Assembly: GCA_037043015.1 (NCBI GenBank)
Contig: CM073323.1
Coordinates: 2,542,001-2,606,000, forward strand
From: Bryum argenteum
Taxonomy: Eukaryota; Streptophyta; Bryopsida; Bryales; Bryaceae
Direction: 5' to 3'
DNA: 64,000 nucleotides
Part shown: positions 10,433 through 23,108 of the stretch, piece after piece
Layout of the letters: each line of letters opens with the position of its first letter
Numbering within the stretch: the first letter of the stretch is position 1
Program-made: the position numbers and the translations under genes
Notes under the pieces: model-generated
Told to the model about the DNA's origin: nothing
What the model saw: the letters and a program-made list of their open reading frames with translations, nothing else
The model's database searches: none

Positions 10433-12015
10433 CTATATATATAAAAGAACACGATTACCTGCTAGTGATCATTTGCAGGTTGCCCGACCTGAGCCGGTTT
10501 TCCCTGTTTGCCCTTGGTGATCCTTCCCGGGAGTAGGGTGGTTTGCCCATGAGAGTATACACGGTATGAAGAGTTTTAAAGATTTTGAAGGATTTCCGTA
10601 GGTGGTACTTAATTGTGATTAAGAATTTATTAAATCTCATTAGCATAACAAGAGTCGAAGGGACAAGGAATGTGGAACATGTAAAATGGAGCAAAGTAAG
10701 GAGTAAAGAGGAGATCAACGGAACATGGAACAAGAACTAGAAATTGGGCACGGAGAATGGGAACAAAAACAAATAATGAGAACCACATGTCAATGTATGA
10801 TAGGAATTGGGAACAAATTATGGAAATCAGGAACAAATGATGAAACCAAGAAGGGAAATTGGGGGATGGCCAGATGGGGGAGCCGGAATCGGGAACAAAT
10901 GATGGAAACCACGAATGGGAAATTAGAGGTTGGGAGTGACTAGTAAAGAAAAAGAGAATGGGGAACCAGAATAGAACAGGGGACAACTGGGAAGTAGGGA
11001 TCCATGGAATGAAGGATATCCTAAAATTCTTATAAAGCAAGGAAATACATTCAACGAGAGAATCAAGGATAGGGGTCAGTTCTTAAGGAGCACCAAATAA
11101 AAATCTCATCCATCAGGATGAGGGGGAGAAATTAATCAAAGACATGCATGGTCATGGCCATTATCAGTTGGTCATGTATACACGACATAAAGAGTAACTG
11201 TTCTAAAGATTTTGAAGAGTTCTCTAAATGGTATGTGGTTGTTATTAAGAGTTTATTAGATCCCAATAATAAAAATACAAGGAGTTAAAGAGACAAGGAA
11301 TATGGAACATAAAAATGGGAGCAAAGAAAGAGTCACTTGAGGGGAGATCAAGGGAACATCGGAGGGGAACCAGGAATTGACATTAAAGGATAAGAATTAC
11401 GAAAGGAGGATGAAAAATCGCTAACAAATAAATAATGAGAACCAAGAACGAATGATGGGAACTACATACAAATGATGGAAACTAGGAACAAATGACGGAA
11501 ACCAAAAAGGAGAGTTGTTGAAAGACAAAAGAAATGATGAGAACGGGGAACGGGCCAAAGCATGGCTAACCCAGAAAAAGGGAACGCAGGACATGCTATA
11601 AATCTTAGAAAGTAGGAAGACCATTTACGAGGGAACCGAGGATACGGTGTAGTTTTTGAAGAGCACCAAATAAAGTGCTTACCCATGGGACGAGGGGAAC
11701 TTACTCACTAATTAATTGAATACTTTTTTTTTTTTCTTTTTTTTCTTTTTTTTTTTTGTCCAAAGGACATCGGTATATAGAAGTCCTAACCTATATCCTT
11801 CGGACTAGGACATCAAAAAGGGCCGATCATTTATTTTTTTAAACACGTAAAAACTAAAAATTTAAACTTAGGTATAAAAAGAAATACATAGTTGGAGGAT
11901 TCTCAATAAGGTATAATTATTTTTATACCTAGGTCTGAATTTTTACGTGTGTTTTCATAAATTTCGATCTTACCTTTTTGATGTCTGTGTCCGGAGGACA
12001 CGGGTTAGGACTTGT
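10433..12015. mobile_element. Unit 1-specific insertion of about 1.6 kb with two diverged direct repeats
   Basis: Unit 2 reads GGTTTGTAATGTTACTATAAAAG across this point (23732-23754). Unit 1 has about 1583 extra bases between the same flanks. Inside are two diverged direct repeats, about 10552-11120 and 11176-11705. Both start near GTATACACG, contain GACAAGGAAT-type purine-rich sequence and end at GAGCACCAAATAAA. They are followed by a T-rich tract and a palindrome. The repeats could be decayed terminal repeats of a small non-autonomous retroelement; no coding region is recognised. Confidence 0.45.
11781..12013. repeat. Imperfect palindrome of about 230 bp
   Basis: The left arm begins AAGTCCTAACC and includes GACATCAAAAAGG. 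The right arm carries the inverse, ending GGTTAGGACTT. Both arms also share AAACACGTAAAAA-like and TAGGTATAAAAA segments. Arms are about 100 bp with a short spacer. This looks like a foldback MITE at the right end of the unit 1-specific insertion. Confidence 0.5.
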
Positions 12016-13098
12016 GTTATTATAAAAGAGAATGCCGGAATATCAATCGAGACCATAAGATCGTTGTCTTGAGCTTACTTTGCTTTCTAAACTCTTGATC
12101 TTTCTTACGTTTATTTTTCCTTGAAATTAAGGATTTCACTTTAAAAAAAACTATTTTCTATAACCATTTCTTAGACCTCTAGGGAGCCATTTTTGATAGT
12201 TAGTCGATTTTGAGCAGCCTACCTTAGTACTCCTTAGCTAGAAGCAATTTCACCATGAGAAGGGTGCATTGAACATTCTGGAAGAGACATGTTACCAAGC
12301 GGGTGGTCTTACCAGGTTTGGCACCAGAGAATCACATAGAGATGATGAAAAACTACATGATGAAAAAATAGGTCATCTTTGCAAAAACCTAATTTTCAAA
12401 TGGTTAGGTTTTGGAGGGGAACTTTGTAGGCTAGCACTAATCACTAGGCAAAGGTCACCACAATAGCAGACAATGCTAAGAAGATGACTTGAACGAGCTG
12501 GCCAAAGCGCTCATAAGAAGAGGCGGAGGAGCTTTATAGCGTCACAAGTAAGCACCAAGGTGGGGCACGATTGCACATTGCCACAATAAGGAGCTTTCAC
12601 ACTACTACGCGGGCGGACGTCTTTGTTAGTTTTCCTTCTACTCTAGGGTGACTCCTCGCTGCAGCTTGCCGCAGTTTGCCATAGCAAGGGCTTACACCTC
12701 CGCGGGCGCGGAGGTCTTCGTTCCTTTCTCTTACATAGCGGTTTTGAACTTCTAAGGGGAAAATCTCTCACAGTCTTTCCCTACTCAACGTGGGATTTTT
12801 TCACATTCTCCTTCATACTCAACATGTGCCTGTGCAAAAAAAGTCAAGAAAATCTTGAGGTGAAGCTGCAGTTGTGAACTCACAAGAAATGCCGCCACTG
12901 CTTCAGGACGGTGCAGTTTTATAAGCTTATCGGGGCTTCCCAGAACCAACGACAATTTTCACCTTTTCATGTCAAATTCAGGATGAAGACATATTGAGCA
13001 ATTCATGTCAGCACCATGAACAGCTCTATCGTTACCCGCTATATGCGTTTTTTGCTTTTAACCCAAAATTGCGCCTTTCTACCACCTTGTTGGAATTA
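12016..13098. other. Intergenic region at the end of unit 1
   Basis: It is collinear with 23743-24818 in unit 2. A 65-codon frame (12269-12466) has a counterpart at 23995-24192 with substitutions, but no domain or neighbouring signal supports a gene. The sequence continues without a break into unit 2 at 13099. Confidence 0.4.
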
Positions 13099-15600
13099 AG
13101 GTATGGTTATATTATTTACTGTTTTTTTTACTTTTAATCGTAAGATCTTGAACCTAGCCATAAGAAACAAGTGCCATTTAAATTTTTGTAACATTTGTGA
13201 GATCATATTGTTCAAATTTGACGCAAAGAATTCATGGTTGTTGCTTGGGAAACATAGTCTACTTTGTGCAAAGGAGGACTTTATGATTGTCTCCCTAAAC
13301 ATTTTGCTCATATTTTTTTTCCCACGTACATAACTAAGTTGAGTAGTTTTATGCAAAAATTTTGAGACTTATAAAACTTTAATCTTCATGAAATGTATTT
13401 TGAAAAAGAAGGTATGAAACCAACAATAAGGAAATACAATCATGCATCACATTAGATATATTTAGTTTAAGTAAAAACTAAAAGTTGACTAGTTACATTC
13501 ATAAGTTTCTGAATTCTGGTTTTATATTTTTTGATAATTTTGAAATTAAAGAAATTCTAATAATAGAAATTCCTAAATCTCTTAATTTGACAAATTTTGG
13601 AAGATTTTTTTAAAACAATTAAAACTTGGAAGCCTGCCCTTGTAAGATTTGATATGATTTCAATTTGCATCATCACTTGACAACTTGATTATTAAATTGA
13701 TTACCAACAAATTACAAAAAAGGAAGAATTCTAAAATATATTTTGTGTAGAAAGTCTTATTCTAACTACCCATGTGAGCTTGTAAACTAAGATGTACATC
13801 AAGAGATTGGATAGTAGGAATGTAACTTTGCAAAATTTTACCACATACACCAGATATATATTTTCACATCCACAATGTACTAGTAGGCTAAAACGCTATA
13901 CTATTACCATTCATCTAATTAGCCTAGAATACCAAGAAGTCAATTTTGCTTTCTTAAGTACTATTTTCTTGGGCACGATGAGGCACTTTGGGTCACTTCG
14001 GAATAACTTTCATTTGAAACATTCGGATCATAGCTGATGAACTTAAGTACTCCAGAATTACCTAGGTTGGGTGCTTGTGGTTTTGAAAGGAGTTCCTTGC
14101 CTCCATACGTTTTTGGATGATGAGCTTTATATAGTGATCTAATCAATTGTGTACTCAGCAGTGCTTGGGCACCATTGCTTAGTTTTTTATCAAATGCTCC
14201 TGCAATGTGAATGCTCGCCTTTTTGAGATTTTGTAGTCCCTTTTTCATAGCGTTACACTGATTCCTACCTCTTGCACGCATAGACAATTGAATGCATATT
14301 AACGACAAATTAGTTATGAATTTACATGGAAAATTAGTTTTGTTGAACTAAGAGAGTAGAGAATGAAGGTTATTAGGTGATAAGTATAGAGGTGTGAAAA
14401 AAACTTTTTGTGAATTTTGAATCAATTTTGAATTTTTGATGTAAATAGAGGCAAGTAGACATGTGAATTTTATATTTAAGAACGACTAGCCATGGAAAAA
14501 CCATTACATTCAAAATAGATCAAATAGACAAATTTAGAGAGTTGCAAATGGACCTTGTGATGGTTCAAACAACTCAAACAACTCTCATGTTGGAAATTTT
14601 TGAATCCAAATGATTTTAGTATTGGATTTTAAATGATGTTTTTACATTAAAAAATTTGAGAAAAATCATGGTTTTTAAGAAGCTATATCTCTTTCATCCA
14701 CTATTGGATTCCAACTTGACTAATGTTCCTATAGTAAGAATATATTCCTTGATCCCTCCTATGAGGAAGATATGACATTTATTTTGGACCTTTACCCCTT
14801 TATGAAATTTGATGTGGTTTTCATCCTTGCAGAGCTACAATATGCGTGAGGATTCTTTAGAAGATCTTTTATAATACAAGGGTGTTCTTGAGACGAAAGT
14901 GACCAACCTCCGAATAGATTATTTTGTTTGCAACAGATTTGTTAACAATAATTTTTAATGTCGATTTATTTTTTATTTCGTCCCTATACTAATACATCAT
15001 TATCTTTGATACCTCATGACTCTTATTAAGATTTCCATGACCTTCAACAAGATCAATAAAATAATATACGATAGAGATTTTATTAGCTTTCTTTCGTGGT
15101 TCATACATCTCTAATGCTCTTTTGGAAATTGAATTTTGGAAATTGAACCATTAGGCTGGAAGTAAGTTACAGTCTTTAGGGTTTGAAAGTTCAACGAGCA
15201 GAAGCGCCTATACTTCAGTGGCTTCAAGGAAAAGCAACATCTAGACTTTTGAGCTTGGTGAGTCAAAACGTTGCATAAGGTAGAGGCACCTATAACCGAC
15301 CACCTAAGGATTTTAGCACATGATATTAAGGTATATATATTTTTTTGAAATTTTCATGTTTGCAACCATAAGGTTTTTGTTGAATGCAAAACTTTGCGAG
15401 ATTTTATTTGCATTATTCAATTAGTTATAACTGTTCAATGTGAAAAGTTGCTTGGAAACTAAAGCGGATCACATCCTCAAATATACATATGAGGTACACC
15501 TGTTTTTTCAAAATCTAGGAATTGGGCATGATCGGTTATTGCTCACCGATCGGGAATAAGTCTGTCTACCTTACCATCGATGGAAACATGACGGAGGATT
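13099..15600. other. AT-rich upstream region, unit 2
   Basis: No gene is supported. It matches 1-1950 of unit 1 but has about 180 extra bases near 13850-14040 and about 300 extra bases near 15260-15570, both also represented in unit 3. The minus-strand frame 13961-14308 (115 codons) is the longest of the decayed set and lacks a recognisable domain. Confidence 0.45.
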
Positions 15601-16574
15601 TCTGATATGCGGCTTTCACGTTTCCTCATCTTCGTCCATCCCCGGCGGTATTCTAGCATGTGGGCGCCGATGGGTGACCCGGCCACGACGCAAACAATAG
15701 TAGCATCGAACGATTTCACTCCGATACTTACGATAATGTCCATACGTCTCTTAACTCCACTACTTCCGCTCTCGGAAGGCGGCCATGGCTATCCGGTGCT
15801 AGACTAACCCACGAATCCGACACTGCAGTGAACCAACGACAGTCGGTATGATGTCGCATACAAATCAGCGTTTTCTTTACACGTTTCGGCCACTTGGATT
15901 CAACCTTCCTCACCTGCCTGTCTGCGCCTTGGCCCAACTTATCTCGCCATTGCGACCAGCTGCGGAATTGCTTCCTCGCTCTTCCTCTGAGGTAGGGTTG
16001 TCTAAGCACGCTCTCTTGATTACCCGCTCACTGGATTTTCATTCCTCCTTCCATGCCTCTGCAACTACTCCTTTCTGCTAATTGAATCCCGTGATCGTCA
16101 CTTTCAGCAGTCGAGGGTTTCAATCGCGCGTGGATGAGGATTTCGCATGGGCTCTACTCGAATCTTCATATCCCACTCACTCATTGTGTCGTAGGATAAT
16201 GGTTGTTGAATTCGGGAACTGAAAGGCGTGGAGACATCGTTCGCTTGGTTCAACTTGCTATCTGGGTGGCGTTTGTGCATGCACGGGCAGAAACTGCGTA
16301 AGCTCTCAGCTCCAGGTGCTCTGTAACTTACGCCAAAGCTCAATCGTACTGGTCATGTAGCTATTCTGAGAGCGGATGAAGGAGCCGCTCTCGGAGTCGA
16401 AGCAAACACTTTGTTTGATTACTTGCTCATACTGTCTTTGAAGTTTGAGTGTAGGTATACATTTTAGTGATTGCCTGCCACCTCTTGTTCGATCCTGAGG
16501 AAACGAACATGGAGCTCTTTCTGGAAATTGCGATGTCAGAGGCTGATGTGGTTTCGTGGCAGTTCTGTACGTAG
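15601..16574 (+). promoter_or_regulatory. GC-richer region upstream of gene 2
   Basis: This is the counterpart of 2001-2971, nearly identical to the unit 3 block. It runs up to the ATG at 16575, which is also preceded by an in-frame TAG. It is inferred to hold the promoter and 5' leader. No specific motif is certain. Confidence 0.4.
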
Positions 16575-19431
16575 ATGGCACACAGGGACCATTGGATGGA
16601 TCCTTCCCAAATGCCAGATTCAACATATGGGCAGCAACATAGGGAGTGGCCACACAGTTCAGCTATGCCTTTCAACCCTCACGCTTTCCAACTGTATCAG
16701 GATCCGAACAGCGGTCACATAGCTCAAAATGCACCTGGCGGTGAGTTGCTCACTCCGAGCTAGGACTGGCCATGTGATGTGATCATAAACGTTGTAGGAT
16801 ACAGTATTGAGCTATAGAAGCTTTCGAGTTCGTCGACTGTCAGCTTTCCAGCTCAGCACGTGAAATATGTAAAAGAATGGGGCATGGCTTGTGCACCTGA
16901 GTTTGGTTGACGCCCCCGTCTTTGGCGTGCCCTGCACAGCGGTATCGCAAGCACTCTGGGCGGGTTCTGTAGGCGCGACGTTGAATCATTCAGAGTACCC
17001 CGAAGCAGTGGTGGAGCATGCACATCCTGGTGTAGACGGTGAAGTTGCAGTGGAAGACGAGTTGAATAACTGCGATGAAGTGCCATGTCCGTCGAGAACC
17101 GAAGGCAGGAAAGGCAGCAGGAAAAGGGGCAGGGACTGGACAGACGAGGAGACGTGGGTACTGGTGGAGTGCAAGAGGGCATGCTTCGACGACAGGGGCA
17201 GTCGGTATCGCAAGGACAAGTCGAGTGCTACGAACTGGGACGCCATCGCTGAAGCAGTGAGTGAGAGGGATCCTGGCTCCTGTGGAGCATCGGAGAGGAC
17301 GGGGGACCAGTGTAGGCTACGATGGGACACTCTGGTGAAGTCCCACCGACTAATCAAGGAGCGATGTGTGGAGAGTGGGAAGGGGTACGCCGAGGTGATT
17401 GCGGAAGATAGGAGGAGTTTGAAGCTGGCCACAACGTTGAAGCGGGAATGGTATGAGGTTATTGACAGTGTCTCCGGCAAAGCCCGGTCCCGGAAGCAGA
17501 GCAACACGGGTGCGCGCAAGTCGAAGAATGGTGGAGGAGGTGATGGTCCGGTCAGTGGAGGTATGGGACGAGCTGAGGCAGGTCCGCATGCAGTGGTTTT
17601 GGAGGGCGTGACAGGCTTGGGTGCAGGAAGTATCCCAGGAGCACGAGGGTGTCCTGGAATGGCTAAGGCCAAACGTAAGGTGAGGTGTTGGGTGATAGAA
17701 TGGACTTGGATGATCGCGAGGTTGACATGGAACGCTGCTTGTGCATGAAAAAGAGTTTGTTGAGATTGTAGTGGACATCAGAGTGTTGTTTTTCTGTGAT
17801 AGAGACAAGGAGGGCACGTGCAGGGCTGATGGTAAGGAATATGATCGATCAGTCATGCGAGCACGGTTGGTTTTGCAGAAGTGGCATGGTTGGGTTCTGT
17901 TGCCGTAGATATGTCGATACATGTATAGGTTGCAGGAATGTACGATAGGCGATGGTATTGCATTTTGATATCGTTGGGTGGTACATGAGTGTGGGTGCAG
18001 GCTGTACAGAGATTCCAGGCGCTTGATCCTCGATTGAGATCCACACTTGTTGATCTGATCCTGTGTGGACTTCATTGTCGGGAAATTTATGATTGTGTAG
18101 AAAATTCCGCGGATCAATATAAAAGCCTTTCCCGTACATGTCAATGGCTTTCAGTTGTTCAGAGTCGAAGCCGCTCGGATGTTTATGACGACGTAAGTTC
18201 CACTAGCCCCGAGTGTTCAAGTGATTTATTCAGTTTCTTGAATGTTTATTGTTGGATTTCGAATGGTGGTGTCGTGCGCTCAGTTGTTGATAGATTCATA
18301 GCTTTGATTGCACGATTTCAGAACTTGTGTTTACAAGGAGTGGTGGTGATTGTGGATGTGTTGTGCACTTACTTGTGGATGTACATGTGTTCACAGGTGA
18401 GCATGCTCATGACGATGAGACTATTGAAACTTGATCCTGATCCTTGCCATACTTGGAATCTTGAGTACCGTGACGAAACTCATGGGCGTTATGATGAAAA
18501 AGAAATAGAATGGTCATGTTTTTGGGTGTTGGAGAAATTTGTGAAGAAGCTCATAGAAAAGAATCCTTCTTTGGACACTCACATATTTCTCAATGCCCTA
18601 AACCGCAAGACGATTATTTTCAAAAGGGAGGCAATGACTTTGAATCTAGTAAGGGTGCTTATTTTGTTCTCGTTTGAGGAATTGGAAAGCATTGATTTGA
18701 GGGGCTTGCTAAAGCTAAGGTCGTTGACGATCTCCGATTGTCCGATGCTCAAGGAAATAACTGGGTGGAAATATCTCAGAGAGCTTGGTTGGCTTGAGAT
18801 TGTAGGGTGCGAAGCATATGCTGAGTATCCGAAACTCGAAGACCTTCCGTCTCTAAGAGTGTGCTTGATACAACTAAGTTTGGACTTAGTAGGATACAAA
18901 TTTGACATCAGCAAATGTGTGCGATTGCGTAGACTGGAGATTTTTGACGCAGCTTTGAAAGAGAGTGGGGATTTGAGTTCTTTGAAGTGCTTGGAAGATT
19001 TATCGTTCATTTGGTGTAAAGCACTTTCAACAATCGATGGATTGAGCGGATTACATTCCTTGAGTAAGCTTCTTCTTAACGGTTGTGAGGCATTCTCTAG
19101 TTTACCCGACATTGGTCATATGAAAGAACTGGTTCATATCGGTATACCCTTTACCAAGGTGGAAGAGATTCAAGGTATTGAGAAACTAGTAAGCCTCAAG
19201 TTTTTAAGTTGCGAATACTCAAAGCTGAAGTGCCTCCCTGACCTCCATGGCCTACCGACGTTGGAGAAGATCTTTCTTAGGGGTACACCATTGATAGAAG
19301 ATGACCCATCTTCATTTTACTTTGATAGAGAGGAGGTGTCTTTCAATTGTGAGGAGAGCGTACTTGGAGAAGTAAGTGATATCAATGATGATGAAGACAT
19401 GTCTTCTGAATCTTCTGATGATGAAGAATAA
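16575..19431 (+). CDS. Trihelix DNA-binding / leucine-rich-repeat fusion protein, copy 2 (4 exons)
   Basis: Proposed exons are 16575-16740, 16940-17679, 18001-18192 and 18397-19431, giving 710 residues with the same phases as copy 1. Domain order is the same: short N-terminal exon, basic stretch, trihelix domain, linker and an LRR region ending in SSESSDDEE. This is the most intact copy in the LRR part, with no internal stop or indel. The third intron (18193-18396, 204 bp) is a multiple of three and has no stop in frame, so an unspliced message would add 68 codons; GT and AG borders remain. The alternative +1 frame at the end of exon 2 is closed by TGA at 17609-17611. A role in gene regulation or recognition is inferred from the domains only. 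Confidence 0.62.
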
Positions 19432-20091
19432 TTTTGGATAGAGCAAATTGTTCCGGTAGGAGTGATTGTAGCAGTGAGTCATCAGTAGTTATGGTCCTCC
19501 GGCGTAGAAGAAATGTGGGTAAACATGAAGGGTTTTCAGTTTTTTGATGGCACAGGCTTGTACAGTGGCTTCTGAGTATTATGACTTCTCAGTTTCATCT
19601 CCTGCATTCTATTGCCACGGTAGTTTGGTACACTAAACAGTTACTCTAAATCATTGTTGTGTGCGGTCTGAGCCTTGGCTCTCGATCAGACGTGTAGTCT
19701 GTAATAAGGGGAACGCATTGGTGGAGGAGGAGCTGTTATTTACTAGTACCCATTTGACATCCAAATTGCTTCTATTTTCGCAGGTGAGCATGAGTTTATT
19801 CATGTCTGTATGGGTCTCTGTCCATGTTCGTTTTAATCGTTGTTAGGCCATTAGGCCATGGTAAGTGAATGTAAGTCATCAAACTAATGTTGATGATAAG
19901 ATTTTGCTATTGAAGCTTCTTCATGAATTCATGGTTTGACCTTGTACGATATCAATGTCTATTTGTGCACAGTGTTGAGAACGGCTCTTTATTGTTAAGC
20001 ATAGAATGCCATAATCCAAACAAACAAATAATTTAAATTTGAAATCATCTTGTAGCTATTTTAGTTAAATCACAATGTGTTATTGAGCATG
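19432..20091 (+). other. 3' flank of gene 2
   Basis: It is collinear with 5833-6490. The likely 3' UTR is followed by AT-rich DNA up to the insertion point of element A at 20092. No additional gene is seen. Confidence 0.4.
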
Positions 20092-20257
20092 CACTACAAG
20101 GATATATGTGACCTGATTGACAACACATTGACGTAATTCAATCAATTGTCCCGTCAATTAGGAGACCCTGATTCGGTCACTTATTAACAAAAACATGTCG
20201 ATTCGGCTGTCAAATCGGACAAGACTACACGTCAGCAAGTTCTTATGGTTTAGGGGG

Positions 20258-20425
20258 AAAAAAAAAAAAAAAAAACATTTTTTCTGCTGTCCGAATTTTT
20301 CGGGCAAAAGTTACTTTCAAAAAGCTCTCCAACGATTCCAGCCCGATTACTTCAGAAGTCCCGAACCTCGCCGGAACTGAACTCGGGACTTCGAAACTTC
20401 CACACGACTACCTTACCAACCCGCC
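20258..20425 (-). mobile_element. tRNA-derived SINE-like repeat inside element A, copy 1
   Basis: Read on the minus strand, a tRNA-like head begins near 20425 (GGCGGGTTGGTAAGG) and the element ends in a poly-T run, seen as poly-A at 20258-20275 on the plus strand. Box B is slightly mutated here compared with the copy at 62718-62893. Both copies of element A carry it at the same place, so it predates their spread. Confidence 0.5.
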
Positions 20426-20490
20426 CTCCATTCAACTCGATGACTAATAAGGAATTTGTTTCAACTATATAGACTTGTTGTTTTCAAACT

Positions 20491-20840
20491 CAGCAGACTT
20501 TGGCGGGCATTTTGACATAGTAAAACAACTTTTTTCAAAAACCTTTAGACTAAGAAAAGCTGGTAAATCAAGTTACGTTTCATCTCCAAAAATCCTTTTG
20601 TCATTTAAACCATCCATTCAAAAGTTATAAACAAAATTCAAAGAGGGTGTTTGAAAATATCAAAAAAGAAAATTCCTTGCTACCCCTCTTTGAATTTTGT
20701 CTATAACTTTTGATTGGAGGCTTTAAATGACAAACGAATTTTTGGAGATGAAACTTTACTTGGTTTACTAGCTTTTTTTATCCTAACATTTTTTGAAAGA
20801 AACTATTCTACTATGACAAAATTCTTGCTAAAGTCTGCTG
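20491..20840. repeat. Long foldback (inverted repeat) in element A, copy 1
   Basis: The left arm begins CAGCAGACTTTGGC and the right arm ends in GCTAAAGTCTGCTG. Arms of about 155 bp pair along most of their length, including the blocks TTTCATCTCCAAAAA and ATTCAAAGAGGG with their inverses, around a loop of about 35 bp. A transcript would fold into a long hairpin. Confidence 0.7.
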
Positions 20841-21738
20841 ATTTTTTTTAAATCCTTAAATGACCTTCACGCCCCCATGCGGCTTCTAGAAGTAGAAAGT
20901 GAGAAGATTATGGTTCTTGGGCTGTGAATTATAGGATGACATGTAAATGTTGGGTATTTTTCAAGTTTTGTTAACCCCAAACCGTCCGTGTGTGTTTTTG
21001 GGAGCTCAAAACCTTGAAACTACGATTTTCTACCTCTATGCATTCCCAAGGCTGTCAACCAAAGTTATTTCTTTTTTTGAAACTTCCAACCGTAAGATCT
21101 TGTACTTAAGACTATTTTTAGTTACTGTTAAAAAAATGAACCGTTGGATGTTTACCATTTGCGAGATCATAACATCCAAAGTTTGTCTCCCAAGCTTTTT
21201 TGGGCATTGTCAAGATTGGTTTGGAAACTTTGGAGGCTGCCCTTGTAAAATTGGTAAACTTTTTGACCAAGAGCCCTTAGGAACTTAAGTAGTACTTTGG
21301 TTATGAACATAATTCCAATTCTTTTTTGAGAACCTAAATTTAAACTGCCCGATCTTGGCTCGCACATCGAGAATTGCCCTAGAATATTCAAAAATTGAAA
21401 TTCCACTTTGCAAATTTTACCACACCCACTTTGCAGTATAAGGAGCGCCAAGTAAAAATATTAGACAGAAAATATTACCTTCAACACCTTTATCTAGGTT
21501 GCCCGAAATTCCAAAAACCCATTTCGGGCTTCAAGGACGGTTAGGGGTTAACTGCCCCCATTTTAGCAATTCCACGATGGTCAAAAATAAAAAAGTTGAC
21601 AAGAAGTTGACAAGGAGTTGACAAAAACATTCATAATTTCCAAAGTGACAGAAGTTGGGCTGCGAGCCTGCGACTTCGTCATTTTGGACATTTTCTTGTC
21701 AACTATTGGTCATATCGGGCCCTATTTCCTTGCTACTG

Positions 21739-22929
21739 AATATTTACTCTAAGTGTCGAGAGAAGTCTACAAAAGAGCATTCCTTTTTGTTTCTATAACC
21801 CGTATAGGCGTATATTATCATTTAAGCTTGTTTGAGTCACAAGGAAATCTTTGACAACCTTGTTTATATATAATTGGAGACAAACTTCTAACAGAAGATC
21901 TTGAAACTAGAGCATCCATTCATGTGCTTGAGTTGTTGGTTTTGAGAAAAGAGATTTGTCAAAGAGGATTATAAGCTATGACCACCTTGTTTTGGATGTT
22001 GATTACAATGTGAAAAGGTCCAAACGGAGTGCCTTAAAGTTGTAAACTTCTTGAGCCAAACAAGTGAACTATGGAGGATGATTGCATTGTTCATATTACA
22101 ACCGCTACCAAGAAATGGATGATGAATTTGTAAATGTAGAGTGGGTCACAAAGAGTGAGTCGAAACTACAATGCATGGTGATGGCTTTGGCAACCAGAAA
22201 CAAATTTTTTGAGGTGAACCGATACCTAGGGTAGTAGAAGCTTGGTGTAGTAAGGGCTACATTGGTGAATGAGAATGTTTGAGGTAGTCCCCAAAACTTT
22301 ATCTTTCTTTGTTTTCATCTTGGGTTTTCAGCGCTGCCAAAACATTCTTGAGTGAACCTAATAGGAGAGAAATCGCTCTCCATGACTTTAGAAATATCTT
22401 TACCAAGATTATAACTTTGGCAGCATAGATCTTGAGATCGCTATTGTTAAATTTGATAAAACCTCGGGGCACACTAATTGGATGGCTTTGTACAAAATCC
22501 TACATCTCAGAAAAATATGTGCACAATGATTTCAAAACAAAGTGATTGAAGTCAATGCACACTACTCTCCTTTTGGGGTAAAGGTTGAACAAGCAGAATC
22601 GAATGTACTTTGATAACCTCGAGCTGAAAGCACAATGGGACTTCCAGAAAAAGTGAGATGATGCTCTCTGGCTTCGCCCAAACATACAATTCAATGCATA
22701 CCATCGATAAAAACACTGCAAGGAATTACTGCTAAGCTCTCACATTTTCTCATCTCGGATAGATAACCTGGAGAGATAGAAACTCCGGTCCCTTTCTAAG
22801 GGGCTGGCCTAAATGAAGTGTCTGTTCGAAATGCTAATTACCCGGTGGCCACTGGACAAGGGGAAATTGAAACAATACTGCTTTCAAGAGTGGACACTAT
22901 AACTACATTAGTTTTCTAACTAATTATTA
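21739..22929. other. AT-rich intergenic region, unit 2
   Basis: It is collinear with 6490-7828 in unit 1, without the 80-bp TIR insertion. No gene is seen. The same decayed coding-like stretch as at 6880-7000 appears near 22080-22240. Confidence 0.4.
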
Positions 22930-23108
22930 GTGCCTTGAAGATACTTGACATAGTATCCCCCCAAAGGGCTTTGAGGTACATATACAACAAGATCCAAGGA
23001 CCCTCACCATAGTTAGGTGGACAGGTAGTGAGCACCACGCCAACATGGGGAGTAGAACCCACGACCTTCTTATTGGGGGCTATGAGCTCCAACTACCACG
23101 CCAAGGCC
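22930..23108 (-). mobile_element. tRNA-derived SINE-like repeat, unit 2
   Basis: This is the counterpart of 7829-7999. Box B-like GGTTCTACTCC is at 23049-23059 and the box A-like motif at about 23093-23103 on the minus strand, with the same spacing. It was inherited with the unit and is not an independent insertion. Confidence 0.42.

Larger units (their letters stand above)
1..13098 (+). repeat. Tandem repeat unit 1 (trihelix-LRR array)
   Basis: Position 1 aligns with 13099 and with 24819, and the similarity then runs collinearly for kilobases, including the multi-exon gene at 2972-5832. The unit therefore belongs to a head-to-tail array. Compared with units 2 and 3, unit 1 lacks about 300 bp just upstream of the gene (the sequence at about 15260-15570 is missing near 1950). 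It has an extra 80-bp TIR insertion at 7383-7462 and an extra 1.6-kb insertion at 10433-12015. The true left edge lies outside the window. Confidence 0.85.
20092..21738. mobile_element. CACTA-type non-autonomous element A, copy 1
   Basis: It starts CACTACAAGGATATATGTGACC, the classical plant CACTA terminus. The 3' end near 21738 (GGTCATAT, then CCTTGCTACTG) looks like a degenerate inverse of it. The same start and interior recur at 62554, where the element interrupts a transposase exon. Flanks match the uninterrupted sequence in units 1 (about 6490) and 3 (about 32230). There is no transposase gene. It contains a SINE-like insertion and a 350-bp foldback. The 3' border and target duplication are uncertain by about 10 bp. 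Confidence 0.65.
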
